A stretch of DNA of 64,000 nucleotides from Streptomyces marianii (lineage in GTDB: Bacteria; Actinomycetota; Actinomycetes; Streptomycetales; Streptomycetaceae), in NCBI RefSeq assembly GCF_005795905.1, contig NZ_VAWE01000001.1, positions 7,057,001-7,121,000 on the forward strand. The letters run 5' to 3'. The notes below the pieces were generated by a model, which was not told the DNA's origin, searched no databases, and saw only the letters and a program-made list of their open reading frames with translations. Positions 63,757-64,000 of this stretch are shown here, piece after piece. Both the position numbers and the translations under genes were made by a program. Every line of letters starts with the position of its first letter. Position 1 is the stretch's first letter.

Positions 63757-64000
63757 TCACCCTGCGGCCGCGGCGAAGAGGGTGTGCATCGCGTGCCGCA
63801 GTTCCCCGGTGTCCTTCACGGGCTCGGGGAAGTCGAAGCGCGCGTCGAACGCGCGGCCGTCCGCGGCGGTGCAGCGCAGCCGCAGCCCGAAGCGGTCGAG
63901 CGCCAGCGGCACCACGTCGCGCACCGCGGCGTCCGCTTCGCCCGCGCGTTCGCCGGGAAGGCCCGCCAGCGCGCGTACCCGGTCGCCGTGCGCCGAGTGC
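63757..64000 (-). CDS. DUF2470-like protein, 5' part outside the window
   Basis: The C-terminal 80 residues are visible, read on the minus strand: DRVRALAGLPGERAGEAD, VVPLALDRFGLRLRC, FDARFDFPEPVKDTGELRHA, ending MHTLFAAAAG. The V-P-L-x-x-D-R-F-G-L and FPEPV pattern fits the DUF2470/HugZ-like C-terminal domain. Convergent with rarA, 28 bp between stops. Too partial for function. Confidence 0.65.
   Translation of the reverse strand, partial: HSAHGDRVRALAGLPGERAGEADAAVRDVVPLALDRFGLRLRCTAADGRAFDARFDFPEPVKDTGELRHAMHTLFAAAAG

Overview
The window is a gene-dense, very GC-rich stretch of actinobacterial chromosome with near-universal G or C at third codon positions, frequent GTG starts, 4-bp ATGA/GTGA overlaps and several apparently leaderless genes. 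Gene content and order (metNIQ, cobL, bluB-cobT, ssgB, thrS, pgsA-patA-pimA, pdxST, yebC-ruvCAB, yajC-secDF-apt-relA, hisS, rarA) fit a Streptomyces core region. From memory it runs parallel to the S. coelicolor SCO1500-SCO1565 segment, where ssgB is SCO1541 and relA is SCO1513. No prophage, integrase, transposase gene, CRISPR array or biosynthetic cluster is visible.

Layout. 1-7.4 kb: 5'-truncated glycerophosphodiester phosphodiesterase, a sigma-like regulator, acetyltransferases, two small membrane proteins and the metNIQ methionine importer behind a long leader holding a Met/Cys-containing mini-ORF. 7.7-15.6 kb: cobalamin and siroheme genes (cobL, a bluB-cobT fusion with a roughly 670-residue Ala/Pro-rich N-terminal region, cysG-type cobA) and an SpoU methyltransferase. 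15.7-20.2 kb: a MITE-like element abutting a Ser/Thr kinase, small proteins, a phosphotransferase, and a minus-strand tRNA operon Gly-Cys-Val-Val-Val. 20.3-29.6 kb: pabB/pabC-like pair, acetyltransferase, DsbA-like protein, small membrane proteins, CGNR regulator, ssgB, a PGPGW protein, a large polytopic membrane protein and two tRNA-Val(CAC) genes. 29.7-33.4 kb: DnaQ-like exonuclease divergent from a coupled DUF4365/unknown pair, bracketed by GC-rich tandem repeats. 33.4-41 kb: thrS, K+ channel, HIT protein, a membrane protein and EF-G2. 41-47.7 kb: the phosphatidylinositol mannoside operon pgsA-patA-pimA, a LemA-like protein, a 73-bp tandem repeat, pdxS-pdxT and yebC. 47.8-57 kb: ruvCAB, yajC-secD-secF, apt and relA. 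57-64 kb: DUF349 protein, cyclophilin, MBL-fold hydrolase, hisS, VKOR protein, rarA and a truncated DUF2470 protein.

Most genes are housekeeping: vitamin B12/siroheme, folate-type aromatic amine and PLP synthesis, inositol lipid synthesis, Holliday junction processing, protein export, stringent response and translation. The points of interest are mainly non-coding or architectural: the metNIQ leader, a mini-cistron before bluB-cobT, a MITE ending at a stop codon, a triplicated tRNA-Val unit, four GC-rich tandem repeats between 24 and 45 kb, hairpins lying inside genes, and the DUF4365/OB-like gene pair.
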